Assembly (NCBI RefSeq): GCF_003001935.1
Contig: NZ_PVNG01000022.1
Span: 62,001-126,000, forward strand
Direction of reading: 5' to 3'
Source: Nonomuraea fuscirosea
GTDB taxonomy: Bacteria > Actinomycetota > Actinomycetes > Streptosporangiales > Streptosporangiaceae
Length of the DNA: 64,000 bases
Under the pieces are notes generated by a model, which saw only the letters and a list, made by a program, of their open reading frames with translations, was not told the DNA's origin and ran no database searches. Within the stretch, counting starts at the first letter, position 1, and the number at the start of each line of letters is the position of its first letter. Of the stretch, positions 49,625-57,681 are shown piece after piece. Made by a program: the position numbers and the translations under genes.

Positions 49625-50002
49625 TCACTTCGTCGTCAGGGCGCTGGAGATGTTCTGCAGGCGGTGCCTGGCCAGGGCCAGGTTGGAGCGTTCCCGGTCC
49701 AGGCGCACGTAGATGACCAGCGGCCCCTCGAACACGGTCTCCAGCAGCCGCAGCAGATGGTGACCCTTGTCCGTGGTGACGAGCATGTCGTCGATGCGCA
49801 CGACGTCGCCGGGGCACGAGCGGGCCAGCCCGTCGGTGGTGGCCCGCAGCGCCTCGGTGAGCGCCGCCGCCGACCGGTCGGCGTCCACCCCGGACGCGCT
49901 GCTGAAGGCCACCGCCATCCCGCTGGTGTGGTCGACCAGCATGGCGTCCAGCGCCCCCGGTATGGACATGACCTCTGCCAGGCAGGTGTCTATTCCGAGC
50001 AC
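49625..50002 (-). CDS. Roadblock/LC7 domain protein
   Basis: 125 residues from GTG 50002 with GGAGG upstream. MSIPGALDAMLVDHTSGMAV, VVRIDDMLVTTDKGHHLLR and VRLDRERSNLALARHRLQ align with the 48015-48386 protein, so the two are paralogues. First gene of a four-gene operon whose promoter contains a 9-bp inverted repeat (50077-50123). Confidence 0.87.
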   Translation of the reverse strand: MLGIDTCLAEVMSIPGALDAMLVDHTSGMAVAFSSASGVDADRSAAALTEALRATTDGLARSCPGDVVRIDDMLVTTDKGHHLLRLLETVFEGPLVIYVRLDRERSNLALARHRLQNISSALTTK

Positions 50003-50141
50003 GGGACCTCCCTCGCCTTCATGGGAACGGAGGCAAGCGTAGGGGTCCGGCGTCACCCGACCGCGGCGGCGGAATCCTGGTGTTGGGCTTTTATACGGCT
50101 ACGGGTAAGAAAAACAACACCAGTACGGATAACTCTACGAT

Positions 50142-50492
50142 TTATGAATACATCTCACGGCTTCGGAGAATTTCGCCGACATGCTGCTCGGCCCAGGCGG
50201 CCACCGCCGCCATCGGATCGTGCAGGGAGTGCCCGAGGTCCGTGAGCGCGTACTCCACCCGCGGCGGCACCTCCGCGAACACCTCGCGCGTCACCAGCCC
50301 GTCCTGCTCCATGGCCCGCAACGTCTGGGTGAGCACCTTCGGCGTGACCCCGCCGATCCGCTCCCTGAGCCTGGTGAAGCGCATCGGCCCGCCGGCCAGG
50401 CAGAGCAGCACCAGCGCCGACCATTTGTCGCCGATCCGGTCCAGAACCACCCTCGTCGGACAGTTCGGGTCGAAGACATCACCGGTATCCAT
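50142..50492 (-). CDS. HxlR family transcriptional regulator
   Basis: 116 residues from ATG 50492. CPTRVVLDRIGDKWSALVLL, RFTRLRERIGGVTPKVLTQT and LVTREVFAEVPPRVEYALTD are the standard HxlR winged-helix motifs, with the sensing Cys in the PNCPTR segment near the N-terminus. HxlR proteins respond to redox or electrophiles. It is divergent from an SDR-type gene, and AGTATCC-GAT-GGATACT lies in the shared promoter. Confidence 0.92.
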   Translation of the reverse strand: MDTGDVFDPNCPTRVVLDRIGDKWSALVLLCLAGGPMRFTRLRERIGGVTPKVLTQTLRAMEQDGLVTREVFAEVPPRVEYALTDLGHSLHDPMAAVAAWAEQHVGEILRSREMYS

Positions 50493-50520
50493 AAGGTACT
50501 TATAGCACGATGAAGTAACC

Positions 50521-50537
50521 AGTATCCGATGGATACT
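50521..50537. promoter_or_regulatory. Operator between HxlR and SDR genes
   Basis: AGTATCC and GGATACT form a perfect seven-base inverted repeat with spacer GAT. A related half-site GGTATCC occurs at 50484-50490. Likely bound by HxlR. Confidence 0.7.
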
Positions 50538-50546
50538 CTTGACCGC

Positions 50547-51149
50547 ATGAAGATCCTTCTCTTTGGCGCGACCGGCATGGTCGGGCAGCGCATCGCCGCC
50601 GAACTCAGCGACCGCGGCCACGAGGTCACCGGCGTCAGCCGCCGCGGCCCCGTCAAGGGCGACATCCACGACACCGCCACCCTGGCCAAGGGTTACGACG
50701 CGGTCATCTCCGCCATCGGTCCCGCGCGCGACGTGGACGAGCCCGAGCAGCCGTTCCTCGACGCCAACCGCGCCCTGCTCGACGGCCTGCGCGCGGCCGG
50801 GGTGAGCCGGGTGATCGTCGTCGGCGGGGCCGGCAGCCTCCAGGTGGCCCCCGGTCTCGACCTGGTCGACACGCCCGAGTTCCCCGACGCGTACAAGAAG
50901 GAGGCGCTGGCCGCGCGCTCCGCCCTGCGCATGTACCGGGAAGTGGACGACCTCGACTGGACGTTCGTCTGCCCGGCGATCGTCATCGCCCCGGGAGAGC
51001 GTACGGGGACCTTCCGGGTCGGTGGCGACGAGCTCATGAGCGACGACGAGGGCAACAGCTTCATCTCCGCCGAGGACTTCGCCGTCGCCATCGCCGAAGA
51101 GGTGGAGCGCGACGCCAACCCGCGCCGGCGGATCTCCGTCGCCTACTGA
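50547..51149 (+). CDS. NAD(P)H-binding SDR-like protein
   Basis: 200 residues from ATG 50547; the upstream in-frame ATG (50529) lies inside the operator and is less likely. ILLFGATGMVGQRIAAELSD, GVSRVIVVGGAGSLQV and AYKKEALAARSALRMYREV are typical of short NAD(P)-binding proteins of the NAD(P)H-azoreductase/NmrA type (PF13460). Divergent from HxlR, which commonly controls such reductases. Confidence 0.9.
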   Translation: MKILLFGATGMVGQRIAAELSDRGHEVTGVSRRGPVKGDIHDTATLAKGYDAVISAIGPARDVDEPEQPFLDANRALLDGLRAAGVSRVIVVGGAGSLQVAPGLDLVDTPEFPDAYKKEALAARSALRMYREVDDLDWTFVCPAIVIAPGERTGTFRVGGDELMSDDEGNSFISAEDFAVAIAEEVERDANPRRRISVAY

Positions 51150-51162
51150 CCGCGTCCGGCCG

Positions 51163-52386
51163 CTACCGGCCGGACAACTCCTCGTCGGGCTCGTCCGGCA
51201 GCAGCGCCTGCTCGTCGGGCTTGTGCACCAGCACGTTGTCCACGTACGACTTCACCGCGGCGGGCAGCCCGACGTCGGCGCCCTCCTGCTCCGACAGGAA
51301 CCAGCGGTGGTCCAGCAACTCGTGGAACAGCTGCGCGGGCTCCAGCTTCCCGCGCAGTTCCACGGGGATGGCCTCGACCGTCGGCTGGAACACCTCCGCC
51401 AGCCACCGGTGCGCCACGATGGCCTCGTCCTCGTGCCGCAGCCCCTTGGCCACCCGGAACCCGTCGAGGTCGTTGAGCAGCCGCCGCGCCTGGTTCTCCT
51501 CGACGTCGAGCCCGGTCAGCCGGAGCAGCCGCCGCTGGTGGTGCCCGGCGTCCACGACCTTGGGCCGGACGATCAGCCGGCCGGTGCCGACCTTGCGCCG
51601 CACCATCATCTCGGCGACGTCGAAGCCGAGCAGGTTGAGCCGCCTGATGCGCTGCTCCACGCGGTGCCAGTCCACCTCCTCGATGATCTCGCTCTCGTTG
51701 ATCTCGTTCCACAGGCGGTGGTAGCGGGCCACGATGTCCTCGGCGGTCTCCATCGGGTCGATCGACGGGTGCAGCAGCCCGCCGGCCTCCAGGTCGAGCA
51801 TCTCGCCGAAGATGTTCGTGTGCGCGGTGTCGATGTCGCCCAGCCGCTGCCCCTCGCTGATCATCGGATGCATCTCGCCGGTCTCGGCGTCCACCAGGTA
51901 GGCCGCGAACGCCCCCGCGTCGCGGCGGAACAGCGTGTTGGACAGCGAGCAGTCGCCCCAGTAGAAGCCGTTGAGGTGCAGCCGCACCAGCAGCACGGCG
52001 AGCGCGTCCAGCAGCCGGGTCAGCGTGTCGGGGCGCAGGGTGCCGGACATGACGGCGCGGTAGGGGAGCGAGTACTGCAGGTGCCGGGTGATCAGGGCGG
52101 CGTCGAGCCCCTCCTCGCGGCCGGTGACGTACGCGACCGGCTCGACCGAGGGGGCGTCGAGCCTGGCCAGGTCCCACAGGAGCTGGTATTCGCGCTTGGC
52201 GTAGCGCTCGCTGATCTCCTTGATCGCGTACACCTTGCCGGAGAGCCGGGCGAAGCGCACCACGTGCCGCGAGATGCCGCGCGGCAGATCGACCAGATGG
52301 CGCTGCGGCCAGTCTGCGAGGGGGACCTCCCACGGGAGGCGGATCAGGTCAGGGTCGCCTAGCGCGCCGGTGATCTGCAGGGGCAT
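51163..52386 (-). CDS. DUF4032 domain protein (kinase-fold)
   Basis: 407 residues. The N-terminal half resembles lipopolysaccharide-kinase/RIO-type folds: VYAIKEISERYAKREYQLL (VAIK-like Lys), LHLNGFYWGDCSLSNTLF (HxN-like catalytic loop, WGDxSLSN) and YLVDAETGEM (DxE). The C-terminal 170 residues form the DUF4032 domain proper (VGTGRLIVRPKVVDAGHHQR). Conserved in actinomycetes with unknown substrate. ATG 52386 is preferred; GTG 52392 is possible. Its start is 22 bp from the divergent peptidase gene. Confidence 0.87.
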   Translation of the reverse strand: MPLQITGALGDPDLIRLPWEVPLADWPQRHLVDLPRGISRHVVRFARLSGKVYAIKEISERYAKREYQLLWDLARLDAPSVEPVAYVTGREEGLDAALITRHLQYSLPYRAVMSGTLRPDTLTRLLDALAVLLVRLHLNGFYWGDCSLSNTLFRRDAGAFAAYLVDAETGEMHPMISEGQRLGDIDTAHTNIFGEMLDLEAGGLLHPSIDPMETAEDIVARYHRLWNEINESEIIEEVDWHRVEQRIRRLNLLGFDVAEMMVRRKVGTGRLIVRPKVVDAGHHQRRLLRLTGLDVEENQARRLLNDLDGFRVAKGLRHEDEAIVAHRWLAEVFQPTVEAIPVELRGKLEPAQLFHELLDHRWFLSEQEGADVGLPAAVKSYVDNVLVHKPDEQALLPDEPDEELSGR

Positions 52387-52408
52387 TTCCACAGGATAAG
52401 GTGCATCA

Positions 52409-53977
52409 GTGGACGAGTTTCTCAAGTGGTACTTTTCTCGCAATCCCGTCGCCGCAGCCTCTCTCGGGGCCGAAGGCCACGACCACACCCTCGGTGATCT
52501 CACCGCCTCCGGCTGGCAGACGCGCGAACGCGAGCAGGTCCAGTGGCTCGAACGCCTGTCGGCCGCCGAAGCTCCGTCCCTGGACGACGCGATCGACAGG
52601 GATCTCGTCCTGTCGCAGCTCAGGGGCTCGATCGCGCTCGCGTCCTGGCCCGAGTGGCGGCGCGACCCCGCCGTCTACCTCTCGACGATCTTCGCGTCCA
52701 TGTACACCCCGTTCCAGCGCCGGCTCAAGCCCGAGGCCGAGCTGGTCGAGTCGGCCCTGACCCGGCTGGCCGAGGTGCCCGGCGTGCTGGCCGCCTGCCG
52801 CGCGAATTTGGACCCCGACCTGGCCGCCCCGCTGCTGATCACGCGCGGGCTCGGCCAGGCGCGCACCGGCCGCAACCTGCTCACCCGCACCATCCCGGCC
52901 ATGGTCGAGGACGCCGGCCTGCGCGCCCGCCTGGCCGAGGCCGCGGAACCGGCCGCGCGCGCCTTCGACGACCTCGTCGCCTTCCTGGAGGGCTTCGAGT
53001 GCGGCGGCACCTGGCGGATGGGGGAGAAGCTCTACTCCACGCTGCTGCGCGAACGCGAGATGCTCGGGTACGGCGCGGCCGAACTGCACGCCAAGGGCCG
53101 GGCCGCCTGGTCGGAGCTGGACGCGCGGATGCGCGAGGTGGCGGTGGGGGTCAACGGCGGCGACGACTGGCGGGCGGCCATGGAGTTCCTCATGGACGAC
53201 CACCCGCCGACGCTGGCCGACATGCGCGCCGAGTACGAGGCCGAGACGCGGCGGGCGCGCGAGTTCGTCCGCGAGCGGGACCTGGTGACCTTCGCCGAGG
53301 GCGAGGAGTGCGAGGTGCTGCCGTCCGCCGAGTACACCCGGCCGGTCCTCGCCGTGGCCCACTACCTGGCGCCGCCGCCGCTCAGCGCCTCGCGCAGGGG
53401 CGTCTTCTTCGTGCCGTACACGCCGGACGACTTCACCCCCGAGCAGGTACGCCAGCGCCTGCGCACCAACTCGCGGGCCCAGATGCCCTCCATCGCCGTC
53501 CACGAGGCCTACCCCGGGCACCACTGGCACCTGTCGTACATGGCGGGCAATCCCCGTGCCGTCAGGAAGGTGTTCAGGACGCCGTACTTCACCGAGGGCT
53601 GGGCCCTCTACGTCGAGAAGCTGCTGCACGAGCAGGGCTACTTCGACACCCCGGCCACCGAGCTGGCCCACCTCGACTGCCGGATCTTCCGCGCGGCCAG
53701 GATCGTCGTCGACACCGCGCTGCACTGCGAGGACATGTCCGTCGAGGAGGCCGAGACGTTCATGTCCACGAAGGCGTCGCTGTCGCCGGGGACGGCCCAG
53801 GGCGAGGTCAGCCGCTACTGCGCCTGGCCCACCCAGGCGCCGTCCTACCTCACGGGCGCCATCGAGATCGACCGCATCCGCGAGTCGTTCCGTGGCTCGC
53901 CGAAGGAGTTCCACGACCGGATCGCCGGATCGGGCGGGCTGCCGCTCGGACTGGCCGAGCAGGTCGCGCTCGCGTAG
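52409..53977 (+). CDS. DUF885 family metallopeptidase-like protein
   Basis: 522 residues. The catalytic zone includes MPSIAVHEAYPGHHWHLSYM (HEAxPGHH, a HExxH-like zinc motif), FRTPYFTEGWALYVEKLL and a downstream LDCRIFRAARIVVDTALH. DUF885 proteins are M32/M1-like peptidases, mostly uncharacterised; no signal peptide is present, so it acts in the cytoplasm. Start GTG 52409. A degenerate repeat follows the stop. Confidence 0.9.
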   Translation: MDEFLKWYFSRNPVAAASLGAEGHDHTLGDLTASGWQTREREQVQWLERLSAAEAPSLDDAIDRDLVLSQLRGSIALASWPEWRRDPAVYLSTIFASMYTPFQRRLKPEAELVESALTRLAEVPGVLAACRANLDPDLAAPLLITRGLGQARTGRNLLTRTIPAMVEDAGLRARLAEAAEPAARAFDDLVAFLEGFECGGTWRMGEKLYSTLLREREMLGYGAAELHAKGRAAWSELDARMREVAVGVNGGDDWRAAMEFLMDDHPPTLADMRAEYEAETRRAREFVRERDLVTFAEGEECEVLPSAEYTRPVLAVAHYLAPPPLSASRRGVFFVPYTPDDFTPEQVRQRLRTNSRAQMPSIAVHEAYPGHHWHLSYMAGNPRAVRKVFRTPYFTEGWALYVEKLLHEQGYFDTPATELAHLDCRIFRAARIVVDTALHCEDMSVEEAETFMSTKASLSPGTAQGEVSRYCAWPTQAPSYLTGAIEIDRIRESFRGSPKEFHDRIAGSGGLPLGLAEQVALA

Positions 53978-54066
53978 CCGGTCGGCGGCGGCCGCCTGAG
54001 CGGGTACGCGCTCGCACAGCCGCTCACCGGCGGCCGGCCGAGCGGGTCGCGTCCCCGCCTGGCCGA

Positions 54067-54699
54067 TCAGCGGCGGGGGAAGGTGGGCGGGTTCGCCGCC
54101 CGCTCGATCACGGCGGCCAACTGCTCGTCCGTCAGGACGGTCGGCCGGCCGACGCCGAGCCCGCGCACGTAGACCTCGCACAGCCACTCCAGCAGCCGGG
54201 TGGCCTCGAACGCCTCCTCCAGGCTCGCCCCGATGCTCACCCCGCCATGGTTGGCCATCAGCGCGGCCCGCTTGCCCTCCAGGGCGGCGCGCACGTTCGC
54301 GGCCAGCTCCGGCGTGCCGTACGTGGCGTACTCGGCCACCCGGACGACCCCGCCCAGCAGCAGCGCGTTGTAGTGCACCGGCGGCAGCTCGGTCATCGTG
54401 GTGGCCACCACCGTGCCGAACACGGAGTGCGTGTGCACGATGGCCTGCGCGTCGGTGGTCTCGTAGACGGCCAGGTGCATCGGGGTCTCGCTGGACGGCT
54501 GCGCGTCGCCCTCCACGAGGTGGCCGGTCACGTCCACGATCGGGCAGATCTCCGGCGTCAGCCGGTCGAGCGCGACCCCCGAGGGCGTGACCGCGACCAG
54601 GTCGCCCTGGCGCACGCTGAGATTGCCCGAGGTGCCGATGACCAGGCCCAGCTCGACGGCGCGGCGGCCGTACTCGCACAACTGCTCGCGAAGGCTCAT
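54067..54699 (-). CDS. Class II aldolase/adducin family protein (fuculose-1-phosphate aldolase-like)
   Basis: 210 residues. GLVIGTSGNLSVRQGDLVAV, TPSGVALDRL, SETPMHLAVYETTDAQAIVH with HTHS zinc ligands, and LMANHGGVSIGASLEEAFE complete the class II fold. Such enzymes cleave sugar phosphates by a zinc-dependent retro-aldol reaction. It follows the TetR gene by 19 bp on the same strand and faces a PfkB kinase gene, so a small sugar pathway (kinase then aldolase) is likely. The exact sugar is unknown. Confidence 0.9.
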   Translation of the reverse strand: MSLREQLCEYGRRAVELGLVIGTSGNLSVRQGDLVAVTPSGVALDRLTPEICPIVDVTGHLVEGDAQPSSETPMHLAVYETTDAQAIVHTHSVFGTVVATTMTELPPVHYNALLLGGVVRVAEYATYGTPELAANVRAALEGKRAALMANHGGVSIGASLEEAFEATRLLEWLCEVYVRGLGVGRPTVLTDEQLAAVIERAANPPTFPRR

Positions 54700-54718
54700 A
54701 CGCGTGGAATGTAGTGCA

Positions 54719-55381
54719 TCACAGGCGGTCCAGGGCCCGGAGCATGACGCGCTCGGCGTCGGCGCGGGTCAGGCGTTCGGGGTAGAGCAGCAGGTGCAGG
54801 CTGAGGCCGTCCATCAGGGCGAGCAGGTGCTCGGCGTGATCGTCCAGCTCGTCGGCGCCGTGGGCGTCCTGGTGGCCGGTGTCGAGGTCGTGGGCGGCCG
54901 GGCCGTCAGGGGCGGCGCCGTTCCGCAGTTCGCCGGCCGCGCGGGCCCGGCCGAGCAGGTCGCGGACGGCGGCGCGCAGCTCGTCCGCCTCCGCCCGCTG
55001 CACCCCGGCCAGCCGTTCCGAGGCCAGGCTGCGGCTCCAGAAGCTCACCTCCAGCCGGGTCTCACGGGCCCGCTCGTCGTCCAGCGGCAGGTTGTCCAGC
55101 AGCAGCTCGCGCAGCGCCGCGAGGGCGGAGCCGCCGGGACCGCCCGCGTCCGTCACCTTGCCGGTCAGCCGGGCGCGGATGCGCTGGTGCGACTGGCGCA
55201 GCGCCGACAGCAGGATCTCGTCCTTGTCGGCGAAGTAGTGGGCCAGCACGCCGTTGGAGTAGCCGGCCTCCTTGGCGATGGCACGGGTGGTGGCGGCGTC
55301 GATGCCGTCCCTGACGATCACCCGGCCGGCCGCCGACAGGACCTCGCGCCTGCGCTCGTCGTGATCGACGATCTTCGGCAT
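54719..55381 (-). CDS. TetR family regulator (BetI-like C-domain)
   Basis: 220 residues. HTH VLSAAGRVIVRDGIDAATTR, AGYSNGVLAHYFADKDEILL, followed by a BetI-like C-terminal domain (EALVR-type LLALMDGLSLHLLLYPERL). The SNGVLAHYF recognition helix is typical of BetI-type regulators. It forms an operon with the aldolase gene and is divergent from the PfkB gene; GTCTA-TT-TAGAC at the PfkB start may be an operator. Confidence 0.92.
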   Translation of the reverse strand: MPKIVDHDERRREVLSAAGRVIVRDGIDAATTRAIAKEAGYSNGVLAHYFADKDEILLSALRQSHQRIRARLTGKVTDAGGPGGSALAALRELLLDNLPLDDERARETRLEVSFWSRSLASERLAGVQRAEADELRAAVRDLLGRARAAGELRNGAAPDGPAAHDLDTGHQDAHGADELDDHAEHLLALMDGLSLHLLLYPERLTRADAERVMLRALDRL

Positions 55382-55391
55382 CGAACCTCCG

Positions 55392-55425
55392 TTGACTTTT
55401 TATTCGGACGTCTGTCTATTTAGAC
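55392..55425 (+). promoter_or_regulatory. PfkB promoter with candidate operator
   Basis: TTGACT at 55392-55397, a weak -10 (TCTATT at 55415), and the 12-bp inverted repeat GTCTA-TT-TAGAC (55414-55425) directly before the ATG at 55427. No ribosome site fits, so a leaderless transcript is likely. Confidence 0.5.
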
Positions 55426-55426
55426 T

Positions 55427-56341
55427 ATGACCGTCGTCACCGTCGGCGTCCACATCGTCGACATACTCGCCCGGCCCGTCGAGCACATCCCCGAGGGCCA
55501 GGACACCGTACTGGTAGACCAGATCCGCCTCACCGCCGCGGGCGCCGCCGCGGGCACGGCGGTCGACCTGGCCAAACTGGGCCACGACGTGGTCACCATG
55601 GGATCGATCGGCGACGACGAGCTCGGCGACTTCCTGCTGATGATCCTGGCCAAGCGCGGCGTGGACGTCTCACGCCTCGTCCGCAGGCCGGGGGAGCAGA
55701 CGGCGGCCTCGATCCTGCCCATCAGGCCCGACGGCGGGCGGCCCAGCTTCCACGTGCCGGGAGCCAACCTCGGGGTCACCTACGCCGACCTCGACACCGA
55801 GACGCTGCTCCGGGCGCGGGCGATCCACCTGGGCGGCATGGACGTCACGTTCGGCCTCGGCGACCCCGCGTTCTTCGAGCTGCTCGACACCGCCCGCGCG
55901 AACGGCGCCGTCGTCACCATGGACCTGCTCTCCGAGCTGCCCGACCTGCTCGGCATGGCCCGCGCGTTCCTCCCGCACGTCGACTACGTGCTGCCGAACG
56001 AGTCTCAGGCCCTGCTGACGACCGGTACGGACGACGTCGAGTCCGCCGCGCGGGCGCTGCTCGCCGACGGGCCGCGCGGCGTCCTCGTCACCCAAGGCGA
56101 GGCGGGCAGCCTCGTCGTGACGGAGGACGGCGTACGGCAGGTGCCGGCGCTGAAGACGGACGTGGCCGACACCACGGGCTGCGGCGACGCCTACTGCGCC
56201 GGCTTCGTCACCGGCCTGCTGCACGATCAGGACGTCCTGACGGCCGCCCGCTGGGGCACGGCCGCCGCCGCCCGGGTCGCCACCGGGCTCGGCTCCGACG
56301 CCGGCCTGACCGACCTCGACTCCACCCTCGCCCTCCTCTGA
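55427..56341 (+). CDS. PfkB family carbohydrate kinase (ribokinase-like)
   Basis: 304 residues. N-terminal VVTVGVHIVDILARPVEHIP, substrate-side GAAAGTAVDLAKLGHDVVTM, and the ATP/catalytic signature DTTGCGDAYCAGFVTGLLHD (catalytic Asp in GCGD). It phosphorylates a sugar or nucleoside-type alcohol. Leaderless start. It is followed by an aminotransferase and faces TetR/aldolase, consistent with catabolism of an unusual (amino) sugar. Confidence 0.92.
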   Translation: MTVVTVGVHIVDILARPVEHIPEGQDTVLVDQIRLTAAGAAAGTAVDLAKLGHDVVTMGSIGDDELGDFLLMILAKRGVDVSRLVRRPGEQTAASILPIRPDGGRPSFHVPGANLGVTYADLDTETLLRARAIHLGGMDVTFGLGDPAFFELLDTARANGAVVTMDLLSELPDLLGMARAFLPHVDYVLPNESQALLTTGTDDVESAARALLADGPRGVLVTQGEAGSLVVTEDGVRQVPALKTDVADTTGCGDAYCAGFVTGLLHDQDVLTAARWGTAAAARVATGLGSDAGLTDLDSTLALL

Positions 56342-56401
56342 GCCTTCCCCAGAGCCTTCCACAAGCCTTTCTACGAGCCTTCCCACGAGCTTTCCCACGA
56401 C
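56342..56401 (+). repeat. 12-bp degenerate repeat after the PfkB stop
   Basis: Five units of the type GAGCCTTCCCAC follow the TGA directly. The next gene starts 14 bp after the last unit. It separates the kinase and aminotransferase genes. Confidence 0.8.
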
Positions 56402-56414
56402 AAAGGACCCCCTC

Positions 56415-57629
56415 ATGACCGACGCAGACCTTCGCCTGCGGGCCCAGAAAGTCGTCCCAGGCGGCATGTACGGCCACCTCAACGCGGCCCTGTTCGCCCC
56501 CGGCTTCCCCCAGTTCTTCGAACGCGGCGAAGGCTGCCGCCAATGGGACGTGGACGGCCGCGAGTACATCGACTTCATGTGCAGCTGGGGCCCGATCGTG
56601 CTCGGGCACCGGCACCCGCGCGTGGAGGAGGCCGCCGCCCGCCAGGCCGCGCTCGGCGACTGCCTCAACGGGCCCGGCCCGGTCATGGTGGAGCTGGCGG
56701 AGCTGCTGGTCGACACCGTGCCGAGCGCGGACTGGGCGATGTTCTCCAAGAACGGCACGGACGCCACCACGCAGGCGCTCATGGTCGCCAGGGCAGCGAC
56801 GGGGCGCACCAAGGTGCTGATGGCGCACGGGGCCTACCACGGGGCGGACCCGTGGTGCACGCCGTCCCTGTCGGGCACGACGCCGAACGAGCGGGCCGAC
56901 CTGGTGGAGTTCGCGTACAACTCGCTGGAGTCCCTGGAGGCCGCGGCGGCCACCGTCGAGGGCGACGTGGCGGCGATCATCGTCACGCCGTTCAAGCACG
57001 ACTCGTTCGAGGATCAGGAGCTGGTCGAGCCCGCCTTCGCCCGGGGCGCCAGGGCGCTGGCGGACCGGCTCGGGGCGGCGCTGGTGATCGACGACGTGCG
57101 GGCCGGGTTCCGGATCGACCTGCGCGGGTCGTGGGAGCCGTACGGTGTGCGGCCGGACCTGACGGCCTGGTCGAAGGCGATGGCGAACGGCTACCCGATC
57201 GCCGCCGTCACCGGGACGGACGCGCTGCGCGGGCCCGCGCAGACGCTGTACTCGACGGGGTCGTTCTGGTTCTCGGCGGTGGCGATGGCGGCGGCCAAGG
57301 CGACCATCGAGACGCTGCGCGACGAGGACGGCATCGGGGTCATGGAACGGGCGGGCACGCAGCTGCGTGACGGGCTGTACGCGCAGGCCAAGGCGCACGG
57401 GTTCGTGGTCAACCAGACGGGGCCCGTGTCGATCCCGTGGCTCAGCTTCGACGGCGACGCCGACCTGTCGGTGGCCATGTGGTGGAGCGACGCCTGCCTG
57501 CGGCACGGGGTCTACCTGCACCCGTGGCACAACTGGTTCATGTCGGCCGCGCACACGGAGGCGGACGTGGCCAAGGCCCTGGAGGGCACCGACCAGGCGT
57601 TCGCGGAGACCCGCGCCCACTTCGGCTGA
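56415..57629 (+). CDS. Class III aminotransferase (glutamate-1-semialdehyde aminomutase-like)
   Basis: 404 residues. VPGGMYGHLNAALFAPGFPQ, FMCSWGPIVLGHRHPRVEEA, FSKNGTDATTQALMVARAAT, VIDDVRAGFRIDLRG and the PLP-lysine region AWSKAMANGYPIAAVTG are those of class III PLP enzymes. The enzyme resembles GSAM-like transaminases used in secondary or sugar metabolism more than heme-pathway HemL. It is downstream of the PfkB gene and separated by a repeat. Confidence 0.9.
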   Translation: MTDADLRLRAQKVVPGGMYGHLNAALFAPGFPQFFERGEGCRQWDVDGREYIDFMCSWGPIVLGHRHPRVEEAAARQAALGDCLNGPGPVMVELAELLVDTVPSADWAMFSKNGTDATTQALMVARAATGRTKVLMAHGAYHGADPWCTPSLSGTTPNERADLVEFAYNSLESLEAAAATVEGDVAAIIVTPFKHDSFEDQELVEPAFARGARALADRLGAALVIDDVRAGFRIDLRGSWEPYGVRPDLTAWSKAMANGYPIAAVTGTDALRGPAQTLYSTGSFWFSAVAMAAAKATIETLRDEDGIGVMERAGTQLRDGLYAQAKAHGFVVNQTGPVSIPWLSFDGDADLSVAMWWSDACLRHGVYLHPWHNWFMSAAHTEADVAKALEGTDQAFAETRAHFG

Positions 57630-57681
57630 GACGCGGGGTCACCCGCCCGTCACGGCGGCCGGGGCCCAGGGAAGCTCGCCG

